This document shows, piece by piece, positions 7,560 to 14,583 of a DNA stretch of 25,381 bases. The notes below the pieces were generated by a model that saw only the letters and a program-made list of their open reading frames with translations, made no database searches and was not told the DNA's origin. The translations under genes were made by a program, and so were the position numbers. Numbering within the stretch: position 1 is the first letter of the stretch; each line of letters opens with the position of its first letter. This stretch comes from CF-72 sp051006215. GTDB taxonomy: Bacteria; Chloroflexota; UBA6077; CF-72. The stretch spans positions 1 to 25,381 of the forward strand of contig JBPCIO010000236.1 of NCBI GenBank assembly GCA_051006215.1, in the 5' to 3' direction.

Positions 7560-7567
7560 CTTGTCCC

Positions 7568-8572
7568 ATGCGGGCTTTCATTCTCCGCCGCATCGCGCAC
7601 ACGATTCCCGTTCTGGTGGGAGTTGCGACGGTGGTCTTTCTGGCGCTGCGGCTGATCCCCGGCGACCCGGCCGTTGCGCTGGCCGGGGAAAAGGCGAGCG
7701 TCCAAGAAGTCGCGCAGATACGCGAAGCACTCGGGCTGAACCGCCCGTTGCCACAACAGTACGTCGAGTTTTTGGGCAAGATCGCCACCCTGCAACTCGG
7801 CCATTCGATCCGCACTGGTGGCGATATCGACACCGAGCTTGTCACCAACTTCGCGCCTACCATCGAGCTCAGCCTGGCGGCGTTGGTGATCGCGCTGATC
7901 GTGGGCTTACCGGCCGGCATCGTGGCGGCGATTCGACGCAATTCGCCGATCGAGTACCTGACGATGGTGTTCTCGCTCTTGGGCATCTCGATGCCGGTGT
8001 TCTGGATCGGGCTGATGCTGATCTACTGGCTGGGCGCCCAGGCGGGCTGGTTTCCACTGTCTGGAACCGTCACCAACACCATCGACATTCCCTCAGTAAC
8101 CCACTTCTATACGATCGACGCCCTGCTATCGAAAAACCCAGGCGCTTTTGTGGACGTCGCCTGGCATCTTGTGCTGCCAGCGATCACCCTGAGCACCGTC
8201 ACCATGGCCGTCGTCTCCCGTATGGCCCGCTCCAGCATGCTGGAAGTGCTCAGCAGCGATTATCTGGTGACTGCCCGAGCCAAGGGCATCCGTGAGCAGT
8301 CCGTGGTGCTGAGCCACGCCCTCAAGAACGCGCTGATCCCGGTGGTCACAGTCATCGGCCTTCAGTTCGGAGCCTTGCTCAGTGGCGCGGTACTCACCGA
8401 GACGGTCTTTGGCCGCGTCGGCGTTGGACGCTATGTGGTGACTGCCATCTCCTCACGTGACTACCCGGTCGTGCAGGGCACGGTGATCGTGGTTGCGGTC
8501 TTTGTGGTCCTCATCAACCTCGTGGTCGACGTGGTCTACGCGGCACTCGACCCGCGTATCCGATACACCTGA
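7568..8572 (+). CDS. ABC transporter permease, DppB/OppB type
   Basis: A 334-residue inner-membrane permease of the dipeptide/oligopeptide importer class. The N-terminus (MRAFILRRIAHTIPVLVGVATVVFLALRLIPGDP, read in two parts) is the usual first helix followed by the PGDP segment. The EAA-type loop that contacts the ATPase is at ARAKGIREQSVVLSHALKNALIPV, and the protein ends with the typical VYAALDPRIRY. Six transmembrane helices are expected. ATG at 7568 follows the hairpin with little room for a ribosome-binding site, so initiation may depend on the hairpin opening. It is followed by the second permease after one base, and the two should form the heterodimeric channel. Confidence 0.93.
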   Translation: MRAFILRRIAHTIPVLVGVATVVFLALRLIPGDPAVALAGEKASVQEVAQIREALGLNRPLPQQYVEFLGKIATLQLGHSIRTGGDIDTELVTNFAPTIELSLAALVIALIVGLPAGIVAAIRRNSPIEYLTMVFSLLGISMPVFWIGLMLIYWLGAQAGWFPLSGTVTNTIDIPSVTHFYTIDALLSKNPGAFVDVAWHLVLPAITLSTVTMAVVSRMARSSMLEVLSSDYLVTARAKGIREQSVVLSHALKNALIPVVTVIGLQFGALLSGAVLTETVFGRVGVGRYVVTAISSRDYPVVQGTVIVVAVFVVLINLVVDVVYAALDPRIRYT

Positions 8573-8573
8573 G

Positions 8574-9479
8574 ATGGCCATCTCCGAAAGCCTGGACGTT
8601 CCACTTCCAGCCGCACCGACGATGCCGGTCCAACGGCAGGCCGCATCGCCCTGGGTGGCTGCGCGCCGCCGGTTCGTGCGTTCGCGGACGGGCCTGGCTG
8701 GCGCATTGGTCCTGATCGCGGTAACCGCAGCCGCCATATTCGCCCCGCAACTGGCACCGTACAACCCGACACGGCAGGATTTCCGCGTTCAACGCCAGGC
8801 GCCTAGTCCAACCCACTTGATGGGCACCGACGAGTTCGGCCGCGACGTGTTGAGCCGGGTTATCCATGGCGCGCAAGCCTCGCTCCAAGCGGGGGCGGTG
8901 GCTGCCTCCATAGCGCTCATCGTTGGCCTCGTGCTCGGCATGCTGGCGGCGTACTACGGCGGCGCGGCTGACAACGTCATCATGCGGGTCATGGACGTGC
9001 TGCTGGCGTTTCCGTACATCCTGCTCGCCATCGCCGTGGTCGCCATCCTCGGCCCTGGCCTGCGCAATGCCATGATCGCTATCGGCATTGTCTACATCCC
9101 GTACTACGCGCGCGTCGTACGCGGGGCGGTGCTGTCGGTGCGTGCGCGCGACTACGTAGAGGCGGCGCGAGCCCTGGGAGCGCGTGACGGACGGGTAATG
9201 GTCCAGCACGTGCTCCCGAACACGCTCGCGCCGGTCATCGTTCAGACCACCCTGAACGTCGGCGCCGCAATCATCGACACCGCCGGCCTGAGCTTTCTCG
9301 GACTCGGCACCCAGCCGCCAACGCCGGACTGGGGCAACATGTTGTCGGCCGGGCGCAGTTACGTCATCGACTCGCCATGGATCGCCACGTTTCCCGGCCT
9401 GGCCATTCTCGTTACGGTGCTGGCCTTCAATCTGATGGGCGATGCGCTCAGAGACGCCTTCGACCCGCGCCTGCGTTAG
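8574..9479 (+). CDS. ABC transporter permease, DppC/OppC type
   Basis: A 301-residue permease, partner of the preceding gene. It has an N-terminal cytoplasmic segment, a first helix around GLAGALVLIAVTAAAIFAP, the family motif HLMGTDEFGRDVLSRVIHGA and an EAA loop (EAARALGARDGRVMVQHVLPN). It ends in the standard GDALRDAFDPRLR. The frame is open upstream to 8493, but ATG 8574 (MAISESL) is chosen because it starts one base after the previous stop; the upstream extension would sit inside the DppB-like gene. No ATP-binding subunits (DppD/DppF) follow: the next gene is convergent, so the ATPases must be encoded elsewhere. Confidence 0.93.
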   Translation: MAISESLDVPLPAAPTMPVQRQAASPWVAARRRFVRSRTGLAGALVLIAVTAAAIFAPQLAPYNPTRQDFRVQRQAPSPTHLMGTDEFGRDVLSRVIHGAQASLQAGAVAASIALIVGLVLGMLAAYYGGAADNVIMRVMDVLLAFPYILLAIAVVAILGPGLRNAMIAIGIVYIPYYARVVRGAVLSVRARDYVEAARALGARDGRVMVQHVLPNTLAPVIVQTTLNVGAAIIDTAGLSFLGLGTQPPTPDWGNMLSAGRSYVIDSPWIATFPGLAILVTVLAFNLMGDALRDAFDPRLR

Positions 9480-9496
9480 TTTTCGACTGGACGGCG

Positions 9497-9991
9497 TCAG
9501 CCGCTCACGTGTTTGGCTACGGACCAGTGCCGCTCGCGCTCGGCGGGGGTCATGTTCGTCTGCGCGAGCTGGACGATCGTGCCAAAGGCGCTCCGCGGCG
9601 AGATGAACGCCTCCTGCCAGCGTGGCTCCCGGTAATCTTCGTCGACCACGCGCAGTCCTGCCGCCCGAGCACGTTCAACCGCGCGGCGTACGTCGCGCAC
9701 GATAAACGTCAGGTGGTGTGTGCCCTCGCCCCGCCTGGCAAGAAAATCGTGCAGGAAGCCGCCAGCGCCAGCAGGCGCCAGGAGCTCGACCTGACTCCCG
9801 TTCGGGTACCTCAGCGTCATCCACATGAAACCCTTGTCGGAGATGCGCTCGTAGCCAGACGCGATACCTCCCTGCAGGTCCCGGTACAGTGGCAGCGCGG
9901 CCTGAATATCCCGCACGGCAATGGCCGTATGATCGAGCGCTTCCACGCCCAGCTCACCCCTCAGGGTGTGTGTGTCTTCTTCAGCCTGCAT
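9497..9991 (-). CDS. VOC-fold metalloprotein, methylmalonyl-CoA epimerase/glyoxalase-like
   Basis: A 164-residue vicinal-oxygen-chelate protein with two beta-alpha-beta-beta-beta modules. Probable metal ligands are H21 (ALDHTAIAV), E69 (QVELL), H93 (THHLTF) and the final position in SPRSAFGTIVQL, which is Gln141 where epimerases normally have Glu. The SPRSAFGT segment resembles methylmalonyl-CoA epimerase and 4-hydroxyphenylpyruvate dioxygenase-like proteins. It starts 25 bases after the E2 gene and probably belongs to the same operon. An epimerase role would fit breakdown of branched-chain 2-oxoacids through propionyl-CoA, but the changed ligand makes this uncertain. A later start near residue 16 (GVEALDH) is possible. 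Confidence 0.75.
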   Translation of the reverse strand: MQAEEDTHTLRGELGVEALDHTAIAVRDIQAALPLYRDLQGGIASGYERISDKGFMWMTLRYPNGSQVELLAPAGAGGFLHDFLARRGEGTHHLTFIVRDVRRAVERARAAGLRVVDEDYREPRWQEAFISPRSAFGTIVQLAQTNMTPAERERHWSVAKHVSG

Positions 9992-10016
9992 CTGCTATCC
10001 CAGCATAGCCCGAGGT

Positions 10017-11195
10017 TCACTTGACAGTCAGCAGGAGCTCGAGGGGCTGTTCGACGTATTTTTTGAGTGTGGCCATGAATTGGCCGGCGGCTTCGCCGTC
10101 CAGGGCACGATGGTCAAACGTGAACGAGACGCCGATGCAATGGCGAGGCACGACCTGACCCTCGACTACCCGCGGGTGCTGATCGATGCGGCCAAGGCCC
10201 AAGATCGCCACCTCCGGGTAATTCAGGATCGGCGTGGCGAACATGGGACTGCCAGGCAGACCGCCGAAGCTGGTGATGGTGAACGTGCCACCGGAGAGGT
10301 CACCTGGCGACGCTTGGCGTTCGCGAGCGGCGAGGACCAGGCGCTCGATAGCGCTGGCTACTTCCAGCAGCCCCAGTCGGTCGGCGTGCTTGACTACTGG
10401 AACGACCAGGCCGTCTGAGACGGCGGTCGCAATCCCAATGTGGTACTCCTGCTGGAGCACGATGACCGAGTTATCCTGGTCTACCACCGCGTTGGCAATC
10501 GGCACAGCCCTTAGAGCTTCGATGGCAGCCTTGACGAAAAATGGCAGGTACGTGAGCCGGACGCCCTCAGCCTGGGCGGTCCCCTGCAGCAGGTCACGCG
10601 CCCGAACGAGCTCGGACACGTCGAACAGGTCCATCGAGGTGACCTGGGGCGCGTTCCGCCAAGCCTCGAGCATGTGATCGGCAATGGACTTTCGCAAGCC
10701 GCGTAGCGGAATCGTCTGCCGGCCTTGCGCTGCCGCCACCGGATGGGTCGCGCTGGCCTCGATATCGACGATGCGGACGCGTCCGTGTAGGCCCGACCCG
10801 GCGACGTCCTCGAGCCGAATCCCGAGTTCGCGGGCCAGCTTCCGCACAAACGGCGCAGCGCGGACTCGCTCGGGTGCAGGCGGGGGTACGCTACTTTGGG
10901 CTGCCATGGGTGGGCTACCCACGATGCCGAACCACTCAGGCTCTGCCTGAGCCGATGGGTCGGTGTCAATTGTGACCAGAACATCCCCGAGGCGCGCCAC
11001 CGTGCCCTCGGCGAACTTCGTCTCGCGAACCCGACCAGCCACAGGCGCCGTCAGTTCCACGGCCGCCTTGGCCGATTCCACCTCACACAACGGTTGGAAC
11101 GCGACGATCTGCTGGCCAGGCGTGACCTTCCAGGCCAGCACCTGGGCCTCCCGAATCCCCTCACCCAGATCAGGCAGCTTGAATTCGAATGTCAT
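10017..11195 (-). CDS. Dihydrolipoamide acyltransferase, E2 of a 2-oxoacid dehydrogenase complex
   Basis: A 392-residue E2 core enzyme that moves an acyl group from lipoamide to CoA. Domain order: one lipoyl domain (residues 1-78, lipoyl Lys43 in EVESAKAAVE), a Pro/Ala linker, a peripheral-subunit-binding domain (about 110-147: VRKLARELGIRLEDV, GSGLHGRV), and the catalytic acyltransferase domain ending with FTFDHRALDGE (catalytic H362 and D366). It follows the E1beta gene after a 52-base gap, with an AAGGATAGG stretch before its ATG. The single lipoyl domain and short linker fit branched-chain or Gram-positive-type pyruvate complexes. Which 2-oxoacid is used cannot be told from E2 alone. E3 (dihydrolipoamide dehydrogenase) is not in the window. 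Confidence 0.93.
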   Translation of the reverse strand: MTFEFKLPDLGEGIREAQVLAWKVTPGQQIVAFQPLCEVESAKAAVELTAPVAGRVRETKFAEGTVARLGDVLVTIDTDPSAQAEPEWFGIVGSPPMAAQSSVPPPAPERVRAAPFVRKLARELGIRLEDVAGSGLHGRVRIVDIEASATHPVAAAQGRQTIPLRGLRKSIADHMLEAWRNAPQVTSMDLFDVSELVRARDLLQGTAQAEGVRLTYLPFFVKAAIEALRAVPIANAVVDQDNSVIVLQQEYHIGIATAVSDGLVVPVVKHADRLGLLEVASAIERLVLAARERQASPGDLSGGTFTITSFGGLPGSPMFATPILNYPEVAILGLGRIDQHPRVVEGQVVPRHCIGVSFTFDHRALDGEAAGQFMATLKKYVEQPLELLLTVK

Positions 11196-11247
11196 TCAGG
11201 CGCAGCCTATCCTTGCCGCCGCAGCCAAAGACTCCCCCGACTAGCCG

Positions 11248-12234
11248 TCATTCCACCATCGCCGCCCGTAGCGCGGCCGCGATGCGGGAAGCGTTCGGCA
11301 GATAGGCGTCCTCGAGGAGTTGGGGTGGATAGACGACGTCGGCGCCGGCCACTCTCTGCGGAGGGCTCCGCAAAGCGTAGAAGCAGCGCTCCACCAGGCC
11401 AGCCACCAACTCCCCGCCGGGGCCACCGGTGCCTGACGCCTCGTGCGCCACGACCAGGCGGCCGGTCTTATCGACGGAGGCGACCAGCGTGTCCCAGTCC
11501 AGCGGCGCCAGTGTGCGTGGGTCCACCACTTCGACCTCGATGCCTTCGGCTGAGCTGACCAACTCAGCCGCCTCGAGCGCCGACGGAACGACAGCACCCC
11601 AAGCAACCAGCGTGACGTCAGCGCCGGTCCGCCGCACGTGAGCCTTGCCCAACGGCACGCGCTGAAGCACGTCGGGCAGCAACTCAGCGACCGCGCGGTA
11701 CAGCCGGATGGGCTCCATCATCACGACCGGATCAGGATCGTCGATCGCCGACAGCAACAGTCCAGCCGCGTCGAGAGGTGTGCTGGGCACGACCACCTTC
11801 ACGCCCGGGCTGCCCATCAGGAAGCCCTCGAGGCTGTCCGAGTGGTGCTCGGGCGTGCGCACGCCGCCACCATAGGCGGTCCGCACCACCAGCGGCGCCG
11901 TAGCCTGACCCCAGGTGCGCGCCCGAATCTGACCCGCCTGTGCCACAAGCTGGTCGGCACACTTGTACAGGAAGCCCATGAACTGGATCTCGGCAACTGG
12001 CTTGAGTCCGGTCAGCGCCATGCCGAACGCGGTGCCCACGATCGCCGACTCGGCCAGGGGTGTATCGAACACCCGCTGGACGCCAAAGCGCGCTTGGAGT
12101 CCGTCGGTGGCACGAAAGACGCCCCCGAGTTTGCCGACGTCCTGGCCCATCACGACCACGCGCTCGTCGGTCGCCAGGGCCTGCGCCAGGGCGCGGTTGA
12201 TGGCCTGGACCATCACCGGCTCAGCTTCTGCCAC
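11248..12234 (-). CDS. 2-oxoacid dehydrogenase E1 component, beta subunit
   Basis: A 328-residue transketolase-like E1beta that with E1alpha decarboxylates a 2-oxoacid using thiamine diphosphate. Landmarks: VQAINRALAQALATDERVV, GQDVGKLGGVFRATDGL, FDTPLAESAIVGTAFGMA, VAEIQFMGFLY, YGGGVRTPEHHSDSLEGF with the catalytic His, and PGVKVVVPSTPLDAAGLL. The frame extends back to 12567, but that part is antisense-frame sequence inside E1alpha and has no E1beta character. GTG 12234 (VAEAEPVMVQAI) is preferred, with an AGGCGG stretch just before it and a 14-base overlap with E1alpha. ATG 12213, seven bases after the E1alpha stop, is the alternative. Similar to PdhB/BkdA2-type subunits. Confidence 0.93.
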   Translation of the reverse strand: MAEAEPVMVQAINRALAQALATDERVVVMGQDVGKLGGVFRATDGLQARFGVQRVFDTPLAESAIVGTAFGMALTGLKPVAEIQFMGFLYKCADQLVAQAGQIRARTWGQATAPLVVRTAYGGGVRTPEHHSDSLEGFLMGSPGVKVVVPSTPLDAAGLLLSAIDDPDPVVMMEPIRLYRAVAELLPDVLQRVPLGKAHVRRTGADVTLVAWGAVVPSALEAAELVSSAEGIEVEVVDPRTLAPLDWDTLVASVDKTGRLVVAHEASGTGGPGGELVAGLVERCFYALRSPPQRVAGADVVYPPQLLEDAYLPNASRIAAALRAAMVE

Positions 12235-13273
12235 TGGCCGCCTGAAGGTAGCTAGCGAACGTGGGTAGTGGCAGGGCTTCAGATTGCTCAACCGCGCGGT
12301 CAATCCGCGCCAGGGCGTCGGCGACCGCAGCTCGCTCCGTGTCTGCGTCCCAGAGTCCGCGGCGCTCGAGATATTGGCGCAGGCGCGGCAGAGGATCGCG
12401 GGTTCGCCACTCGCCGATCTCGTCGGCCGGCTGGTAGCGACGTGGATCGTCGGCGGTGGTATGCGCCCCCAGCCGATACGTGAGCGCTTCGACGAGCGCC
12501 GGCCCGCCCCCATCGCGAGCGCGTTCGAGCGCCCAGTGGCAGACGGCGTAGACCGCGAGGGCATCATTGCCGTCCACGAGCACGCCCGTTATACCCTGCG
12601 CCAGAGCTTTCTGAGCCAGCGTCTCGCTCATGGTCTGGCGGGAGCGCGGCACGCTGATAGCCCAGTGGTTGTTCTGCACGAACAGCACAGCCTTGGCGTT
12701 GAAGACCCCGGCAAAGTTGAGCGACTCGAGGAAGTCGCCCTGGGAGGTAGCGCCATCGCCGACCGCGCCGACCGCCACGTGAGGCTGGTGCTGAAGCGCA
12801 AAGCCCATACCGGCGCCGACAGCGTGCAGCGCCTGGTCGCCAATCATGATCTGGACGGGGAAAACACCCGTGCGCGCTGGGTCGGCCAGCCAGTACAGGC
12901 CGCGGTAGTAGGCAAACAACTCGGTCAGCTCCAACCCGCGCATGCTCAGGACGATTGCTTCTCGATACGACGGGAAGATCCAGTCGCCTGAGCGCATGGC
13001 GAGCCCCAGGCCAGCCTGAGCCGCCTCCTGGCCAACCATCGGGCCCCACACGCCGAGTCGGCCCTGCCGCTGAAGCTGGAGTCCGCGTTCGTCGAGCTGG
13101 CGGCCGAAGACCATCCAGCGATACAGGGACTGCAGCTCGTCCGCGGCTAGCTCAGGCTCGTACCCCACGGGCTGACCGTCGGCGTCGAGAACCCGGAACG
13201 GTTGGGGTGTGCCCGCAAGGGCCGGAATGCTCGCGGCAAGGCTCTGCTCAATGCCGCTCGCCGAGACCGCCAC
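12221..13273 (-). CDS. 2-oxoacid dehydrogenase E1 component, alpha subunit
   Basis: A 350-residue E1alpha. The thiamine-diphosphate motif is complete: GDG at 172-174 (VGDGATSQGDFLESLNFAG) to NN at 201-202, a normal spacing. QIMIGDQALHAVGAGMG and NNHWAISVPRSRQT match the PdhA/BfmBAA type of Gram-positive pyruvate and branched-chain complexes. Translation starts at GTG 13273, with a GGGAGAAG stretch further upstream than ideal. It is followed by E1beta in overlapping arrangement. The roughly 45-residue leader before GYEPELAADELQSLYRWM is typical of this subgroup. With E2 and a VOC protein downstream, use on branched-chain 2-oxoacids or pyruvate is likely; no specificity residue was decisive. 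Confidence 0.93.
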   Translation of the reverse strand: MAVSASGIEQSLAASIPALAGTPQPFRVLDADGQPVGYEPELAADELQSLYRWMVFGRQLDERGLQLQRQGRLGVWGPMVGQEAAQAGLGLAMRSGDWIFPSYREAIVLSMRGLELTELFAYYRGLYWLADPARTGVFPVQIMIGDQALHAVGAGMGFALQHQPHVAVGAVGDGATSQGDFLESLNFAGVFNAKAVLFVQNNHWAISVPRSRQTMSETLAQKALAQGITGVLVDGNDALAVYAVCHWALERARDGGGPALVEALTYRLGAHTTADDPRRYQPADEIGEWRTRDPLPRLRQYLERRGLWDADTERAAVADALARIDRAVEQSEALPLPTFASYLQAASGRS

Positions 13274-13304
13274 GCCGGCGGATGATACTTCTCCCTTCGG
13301 CGGC

Positions 13305-13854
13305 CTATGCGCCTGAGACTGGCCGCGCGCGGCGGCGGAGCAACAGGTATAGCCCGGCCAGGATCAAAATGGCCGGGCCGAGTGTGCCACGCAGGAAACC
13401 GATGCCCAGGTGGCTGATGTCGAGAACAAGCTCGAAGAATGTGCCGAAGACGACAAATCCCAGCAGGCCCCATTCCAGCATGGATGTACCCGCTCCGACG
13501 AGCCTGGGCTGAGCAAGCCGCTGACCCTGTAATCTCAGCCCCAGCCCAACCGAAGCCACGATCAGCCCCCAGGCGTAAGCCCAGGTAGCCCACACGTCGA
13601 ACGTGTTCTGCACCGCCAGCAGCAGCCCGACGGTGGTCACCACACAGCCTGGCACGGCCAGGCCAGCGGCTCCCAGTGGTCCCAGCGCGAAAGCCGCCAG
13701 CAGCGCCAGTCCAGGCAGAATGACGAACATCGGCCAGCCGTAATGACCCAGATCGAAGCCGACCGCCTGCTGCACCAGAAACAGCACACCCAGCCCCGAC
13801 CAGCACGACCCCGCCGACCGTGGCCGCCTGGTTGCTCGAGGATGACTGCTGCAT
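13305..13854 (-). pseudogene. LiaF/DUF5668-like multi-span membrane protein with an apparent frameshift
   Basis: Joining two frames gives a natural protein of about 182 residues. ATG 13854 opens MQQSSSSNQAATVGGVVLVGAG, and the next frame continues GVLFLVQQAVGFDLGHYGWP, the usual first hairpin of LiaI/LiaF-type proteins (GG..L...GVLFLL..... WP.F.I.PG). One extra base near 13786-13791 (GCTGGGTGTGCTG, read on the minus strand) breaks the frame; the span of 550 bases minus one is divisible by three. About six hydrophobic helices follow, ending RRRARPVSGA. It could be a real pseudogene, an assembly error, a recoding site, or a shorter gene starting at the GTG just after the shift. It lies 31 bases upstream of E1alpha. 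The tRNA-Pro promoter covers its start codon. The uninterrupted longer frame to 14027 is an artefact of reading the tRNA backwards. Confidence 0.6.
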
Positions 13855-13870
13855 GTTCTCACGGTATACT
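13842..13870 (+). promoter_or_regulatory. Predicted sigma-70-type promoter of tRNA-Pro
   Basis: ATGACT (-35, four of six matches to TTGACA) and TATACT (-10, five of six matches to TATAAT, at 13865-13870) are separated by 17 bases. The expected start point about seven bases after the -10 box is within a few bases of the tRNA 5' end at 13881. The element overlaps the start codon of the opposite-strand membrane protein gene. Confidence 0.65.
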
Positions 13871-13880
13871 CCCATGCGTT

Positions 13881-13957
13881 CGGGCGGTAGCGCAGCCTGG
13901 TAGCGCACCACAATGGGGTTGTGGGGGTCGGAAGTTCGAATCTTCTCCGCCCGACCA
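13881..13957 (+). tRNA. tRNA-Pro (anticodon GGG)
   Basis: A complete 77-base cloverleaf. Acceptor CGGGCGG pairs with CCGCCCG, then discriminator A and encoded CCA (13955-13957). The D arm is GCGC/GCGC around AGCCTGGTA. The anticodon stem CCACA/TGTGG encloses loop ATGGGGT with anticodon GGG at 13915-13917, reading CCC and CCU proline codons. The T arm GGAAG/CTTCT encloses TTCGAAT. The first base C and the D-loop are typical of bacterial proline tRNAs. Confidence 0.95.
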
Positions 13958-14016
13958 ATACCGTCGACTTCGGCTGAGACCTGCCTGCCCGCGGCCGGCG
14001 CATATCGTTATCTGGT

Positions 14017-14541
14017 ATGGATTGCAAAGACCTGATCGTCGACGGGCTCGGGCGCGTCGAAGAGTCGATGCGGGTGACGCTCGCCGGACTATCGACGGAG
14101 CAATTGATGTTGCGGCCGGCCGAGCATGCGAACTCGATCGGTTGGTTGGCCTGGCATCTCAGTCGGGTCGAGGATCATCATCTTTCTGAGCTGGCGGGCA
14201 CGCCTCAGGCGTGGATCGCTGACGCCTGGCATGCCCGCTTCAACCGGCCCGCCGACGAGCACGACACCGGCTTCGGTCACGGCCCAGAAGAGGTGGCCCA
14301 ACTTCGACCTGACAGCTCACTCGTGCTGCTCGACTACTACGCGGCCGTGCACCAACGCTCGATCGACTACCTGAGCCGCCTGAAGTGCGAGGACATGCAC
14401 CGCGTGATCGACACGCGCTGGGATCCGCCCGTCACCCTCGGCGTGCGACTGGTGAGCGTGGTCAACGACACCACCCAGCACGTCGGCCAGATGGCTTACA
14501 TCCGGGGTTTGGTCGAGAACCGCAAATGGCTTCCGTACTGA
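14017..14541 (+). CDS. DinB/DUF664 family four-helix-bundle protein
   Basis: A 174-residue DinB_2-type protein. The family forms four-helix bundles with a three-His metal site and includes mycothiol- or bacillithiol-dependent transferases as well as many members of unknown role. Candidate ligands are H47 and H54 (SIGWLAWHLSRVEDHH) and H155 (VVNDTTQHVGQMAYIRGL). The gene starts at ATG 14017, about 60 bases after tRNA-Pro, and is followed after 42 bases by the GH172 gene. Specific function unknown; a thiol-dependent detoxification role is only a family-level possibility. Confidence 0.85.
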   Translation: MDCKDLIVDGLGRVEESMRVTLAGLSTEQLMLRPAEHANSIGWLAWHLSRVEDHHLSELAGTPQAWIADAWHARFNRPADEHDTGFGHGPEEVAQLRPDSSLVLLDYYAAVHQRSIDYLSRLKCEDMHRVIDTRWDPPVTLGVRLVSVVNDTTQHVGQMAYIRGLVENRKWLPY

Positions 14542-14583
14542 GGCAGCCATCTACACATCGCGACAGGCGTACCATGGCTCACC

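Noticed and set aside
12235..12567. N-terminal extension of the E1beta frame
   Set aside because: It lies wholly inside E1alpha, has no similarity to E1beta, and good starts exist at 12234 and 12213.
13860..14027. Minus-strand frame extending the LiaF-like gene to 14027, with RRRFELPTPTTPLW
   Set aside because: This peptide is the well-known product of reading a tRNA gene backwards; the tRNA-Pro cloverleaf at 13881-13957 explains it.
13743..14189. 148-codon plus-strand frame across the tRNA (contains AVAQPGSAPQWGCGGRKFESS)
   Set aside because: It is the sense-strand translation of the tRNA joined to antisense and out-of-frame sequence of neighbouring genes.
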